Source of the DNA: Xanthomonas sp. DAR 80977
GTDB lineage: Bacteria; Pseudomonadota; Gammaproteobacteria; Xanthomonadales; Xanthomonadaceae
Length of the DNA stretch: 64,000 bases
Assembly (NCBI RefSeq): GCF_041240605.1
Contig: NZ_CP162487.1
Coordinates: 496,001 to 560,000 of the forward strand
Direction: 5' to 3'
The translations under genes and the position numbers were made by a program. Below are positions 61,470 to 64,000 of this stretch, one piece after another (position 1 is the stretch's first letter; each line of letters opens with the position of its first letter). Under the pieces are notes generated by a model. That model worked only from the letters and a program-made list of their open reading frames with translations. It searched no databases and had not been told where the DNA came from.

Positions 61470-62600
61470 TCAGGCCAGGTGGATGGCACCCAGGATGCGC
61501 GGCCCGCGTGCACCGCTGACCGAAGGCAGGTTGCCGGGCAGCCCGGCGAGGGTCTGCCGCGCCAGCCAGGCGAAACCCATCGCTTCCACGTAATCCGGAT
61601 CCAGGCCCCGCGCCTGCGTCGACAGCACCTGCACGCCGGGCAAGCGCGCCTGCAGCCGCGCCAGCAGCAGCGGGTTGTGCACGCCGCCGCCGCAGACCAG
61701 CAGTTGCCGGGTCGCCGGCTGCTGCGCCAGCAGCGCGTCGGCGACGGTGGCCGCGGTCAGTTCCAGCAGGGTCGCCTGCACCGCCGCGGCCGGATGCGCG
61801 GCCGGCTCCAGCAGCGCATCCACCCAGCGCAGGTGGAACTGCTCGCGCCCGGTGCTCTTGGGCGGGGCCAGCGCGAACCAGGGATCGGCCAGCAGCCGCT
61901 GCAGCAGGCCGTCGTCGACCTGGCCGCTGGCGGCGAAGGCGCCGCCGGCGTCGTAGGGCTGGCCCAGGTGGCGCAGGCACCAGGCATCGAGCAGCGCGTT
62001 GGCCGGGCCGGTGTCGAACCCGCGCACGTCGCCGTGCGCCGGCAGCAGGGTCAGGTTGCCGATCCCGCCCAGGTTCAATACCGCGCGGTCCTCGTGCGCC
62101 GCGCCCAGCATCGCCGCGTGGAAGGCCGGCATCAGCGGCGCGCCATGGCCGCCGGCGGCCACGTCGCGGCGGCGGAAATCGCAGACCGTGGCGATGCCGG
62201 TCAGCTCGGCGATGCGGTTGCCGTCGCCCAGTTGCCAGGTGAAGGCGGGATCGGCCAGCGGCCGATGGCGCACGGTCTGCCCGTGCGAGCCAATCGCGCG
62301 GACGTCGGCAGGGGCGACGCCGGCTTCCTCGAGCAGGCGCAGCGCGGCCTCGGCGAAGGCGATCGCCACCTCTGCATCGAGCCGGCCCAGCGTGTCCAGC
62401 GAATCGATCTCGCCGCCCTCGCTCAGCGCGATCAGCGCCTCGCGCTGGCGCGGCGCCCAGGCATAGGTGCGCCCCAGGCGCAGCTGCGCCTGGCCATCGG
62501 CGGCGAAGCGCACCAGCGCGGCGTCGATGCCATCGGCGCTGGTGCCGGACATCAGGCCAAGGAACAGGGACGCGTCGTCGATTGCGGTCGGATCGGGCAT
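61470..62600 (-). CDS. anmK: anhydro-N-acetylmuramic acid kinase
   Basis: 376 residues, sugar-kinase fold. [20 protein letters not shown] is the ATP-binding signature; [11 protein letters not shown] and [13 protein letters not shown] follow, and [16 protein letters not shown] is the second phosphate motif. Phosphorylates and opens 1,6-anhydroMurNAc in murein recycling. On the same strand as the M23 peptidase gene to its right. Confidence 0.95.
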   Translation of the reverse strand: MPDPTAIDDASLFLGLMSGTSADGIDAALVRFAADGQAQLRLGRTYAWAPRQREALIALSEGGEIDSLDTLGRLDAEVAIAFAEAALRLLEEAGVAPADVRAIGSHGQTVRHRPLADPAFTWQLGDGNRIAELTGIATVCDFRRRDVAAGGHGAPLMPAFHAAMLGAAHEDRAVLNLGGIGNLTLLPAHGDVRGFDTGPANALLDAWCLRHLGQPYDAGGAFAASGQVDDGLLQRLLADPWFALAPPKSTGREQFHLRWVDALLEPAAHPAAAVQATLLELTAATVADALLAQQPATRQLLVCGGGVHNPLLLARLQARLPGVQVLSTQARGLDPDYVEAMGFAWLARQTLAGLPGNLPSVSGARGPRILGAIHLA

Positions 62601-62689
62601 TGCGGGGCACCAGGCAGCGTCAGTAGCGCAGCGTGGGCGAGGGGCGGCGGCGCGTCAATCCGCGCCGCCGTGGCGTGCCGGTATGCGCC

Positions 62690-64000
62690 TCAGCCGGCGT
62701 CGCTGGACTGCGCCGGCCTGGCCGAGGCGACGCTCTTCTTCTTCTTCGCCGGCGCGTCGTTCTTGGCCGGTGCGGCGTCGGCGTAGATCAGCTTCTCCAC
62801 GCGCTGGATGCGCGCCAGCGCCGGCGAGGTCTGCGCACGGAACGCGACCAGTTCCGCACCGGCCAGCGGCGTCGGCGGCGGCATCGTCACCGATGCCGGG
62901 TTGCGCTGCACGCCGTCCACGCGGAATTCGTAGTGCAGGTGCGGGCCGGTGGCCATGCCGGTCATGCCGACGAAGCCGATCACCGTGCCCTGGTTGATGC
63001 GCTGGCCGGGCTTGATCCCGCCGAAGCGCGACATGTGCCCGTACAGCGTGCTGTAGCCCTTGCCGTGGTCCAGGATCACCACGTTGCCGTAGCCGCGCTG
63101 GGTGCCGACGAACTGCACCCGCGCATCGCCGGCGGCCATGATCGGCGTGCCCGACGGCGCCGCGTAGTCGATGCCCTTGTGCATGCGCATGGTGCCCAGC
63201 ACCGGATGCTTGCGCGCGCCGAAGGTCGAGCTGATCCGGCTGTAGGACACCGGCATGCGGATGAAGCTCTTCTTCAGCGGCCGCCCGCTGACGTCGAAGT
63301 ATTCGGCCGGCTTGCCGTCGCGCTCGAAGCGGAAGCCGCTGTAGGTCTTGCCGCGGGTGGTGAAGGTCGCGGCGAGGATCTTGCTGGTGTCGATCCGCTC
63401 GCCTTCGCGCCAGGTCTCGTCCATCACCACGCTGAAGCGGTCGCCCGGCTGCAGGTCCTTGTCGAAGTCGATGTCGTACTTGAAGATCTCGTCGGTCATC
63501 GTCGCGATCGCCGACGGCGACAGCCCGGCCTTGCGCGCGGCCACGTACAGCGAACTGCTGATCTCACCGCTGATGACCGCGGTGCGGGTGCTGGTCTCGC
63601 GCTCGGTCACCTTCTCGCGGATGTCGTCGCCGAGCAGCGACAGTTCCACGCGGTGGGTGGCGTCGCGGTCGAAGCGGATCCCGCGCAGGCTGCCGGCCAC
63701 CGGCAGGTCGAAGCCGATCTCGGCGCCGGGGCGCAGCTTGGTCAGCGCCTCGCGGGTACCCGGGTGATCGAGCACCTGATGCATCACCGTGGCCGGGATG
63801 TTCAGCTGTTCGAATACCGCGCCCAGGGTCTGCCCGGGCTGGATCCGCACCACCTGCCAGCTGTCGCCGGCCACGCCCTGCTGCTGGGCCAGCGAGATCG
63901 GCGGCAACGGCAGCGCCAGCGTCGCGTGCGTGGTCTGCAGCGGCACGTCGATGGCATTGGAGAAGCCGGGGACGATCGTGGCCACCAGCGCGCCGATGGT
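62690..64000 (-). CDS. M23-family murein endopeptidase (5' truncated)
   Basis: The C-terminal 436 codons are inside the window; the frame is open at the right edge, where TIGALVATIVPGFSNAIDVP looks like the end of an N-terminal membrane helix. LysM-like/OapA-type segment (VVRIQPGQTLGAVFEQLNIP), then the LytM domain with zinc ligands in HKGIDYAAPSGTP and HLHYEFRVDG and the YGNVVILDHGKGYSTLYGHM strand. It resembles MepM/YebA and would cut D,D-cross-links. The tail is Lys/Ala-rich (PAKNDAPAKKKKSVASARPA). Confidence 0.93.
   Translation of the reverse strand, partial: TIGALVATIVPGFSNAIDVPLQTTHATLALPLPPISLAQQQGVAGDSWQVVRIQPGQTLGAVFEQLNIPATVMHQVLDHPGTREALTKLRPGAEIGFDLPVAGSLRGIRFDRDATHRVELSLLGDDIREKVTERETSTRTAVISGEISSSLYVAARKAGLSPSAIATMTDEIFKYDIDFDKDLQPGDRFSVVMDETWREGERIDTSKILAATFTTRGKTYSGFRFERDGKPAEYFDVSGRPLKKSFIRMPVSYSRISSTFGARKHPVLGTMRMHKGIDYAAPSGTPIMAAGDARVQFVGTQRGYGNVVILDHGKGYSTLYGHMSRFGGIKPGQRINQGTVIGFVGMTGMATGPHLHYEFRVDGVQRNPASVTMPPPTPLAGAELVAFRAQTSPALARIQRVEKLIYADAAPAKNDAPAKKKKSVASARPAQSSDAG

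Overview
The window is about 70% G+C with dense, short-spaced genes. The gene content and repeats point to Xanthomonas or a close Xanthomonadaceae relative: a pcaIJFHGBDC protocatechuate operon, a bacterial RIO1-type kinase, a bioB-bioF-bioH-bioC locus, comM-ubiK-glnB, a 781-codon phosphomannomutase/phosphoglucomutase, GGAGCGRCTTCAGYCGC-type REPINs and CCCGAATCCC intergenic repeats. The genus is an inference from content; no rRNA gene is present to confirm it.

Layout. 0-6.7 kb: the protocatechuate branch of the beta-ketoadipate pathway (pcaI cut by the left edge). 6.9-11.4 kb: a secreted alpha/beta hydrolase, an IclR regulator and a membrane PQQ quinate/glucose-type dehydrogenase. The last two fit with pca as a route from quinate or shikimate to the TCA cycle. 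12-13.1 kb: a Lys-rich micro-protein and a RIO kinase. 13.5-19.3 kb: a complete tripartite RND efflux operon. 19.6-25.6 kb: a nucleotidyltransferase, mnmG, a predicted sigma-54-driven small RNA, a lipoprotein, a PLP dehydratase, a YdcF protein and an NTF2-like protein. 25.8-32.4 kb: the biotin locus with a divergent comF and a candidate BirA operator between them. 32.8-36.1 kb: a SecD-P1-like lipoprotein, ubiA, tRNA-Arg(CCG) and a hydrolase.

36.06-38.30 kb is a sharply AT-rich island (one 60-base stretch is only 15% G+C) between a hydrolase gene and comM. It carries a WYL regulator of the BrxR/CapW type, two micro-ORFs (32 and 45 codons), two strong terminators and an rrn-like boxA antitermination signal ahead of a hairpin-rich stretch. 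No toxin, nuclease, reverse transcriptase or integrase is encoded. This is the best candidate in the window for an undescribed, possibly phage-defence-related system.

38.3-49.3 kb: comM, ubiK, glnB, a membrane protein, divergent speE/speA (polyamines), an acyltransferase, and a LysR-controlled cluster of CMD-like, tautomerase and DUF4865-like genes, then ydfG. 49.5-64 kb: mainly housekeeping genes, namely a SPOR protein, argS, radC, coaBC, dut, the mutase, pyrE, xth, ampG, a small protein, anmK and an M23 endopeptidase cut by the right edge. The last group links murein turnover (M23 cleavage, AmpG import, AnmK recycling).

All function calls rest on reading motifs, length and context. No database search was run.
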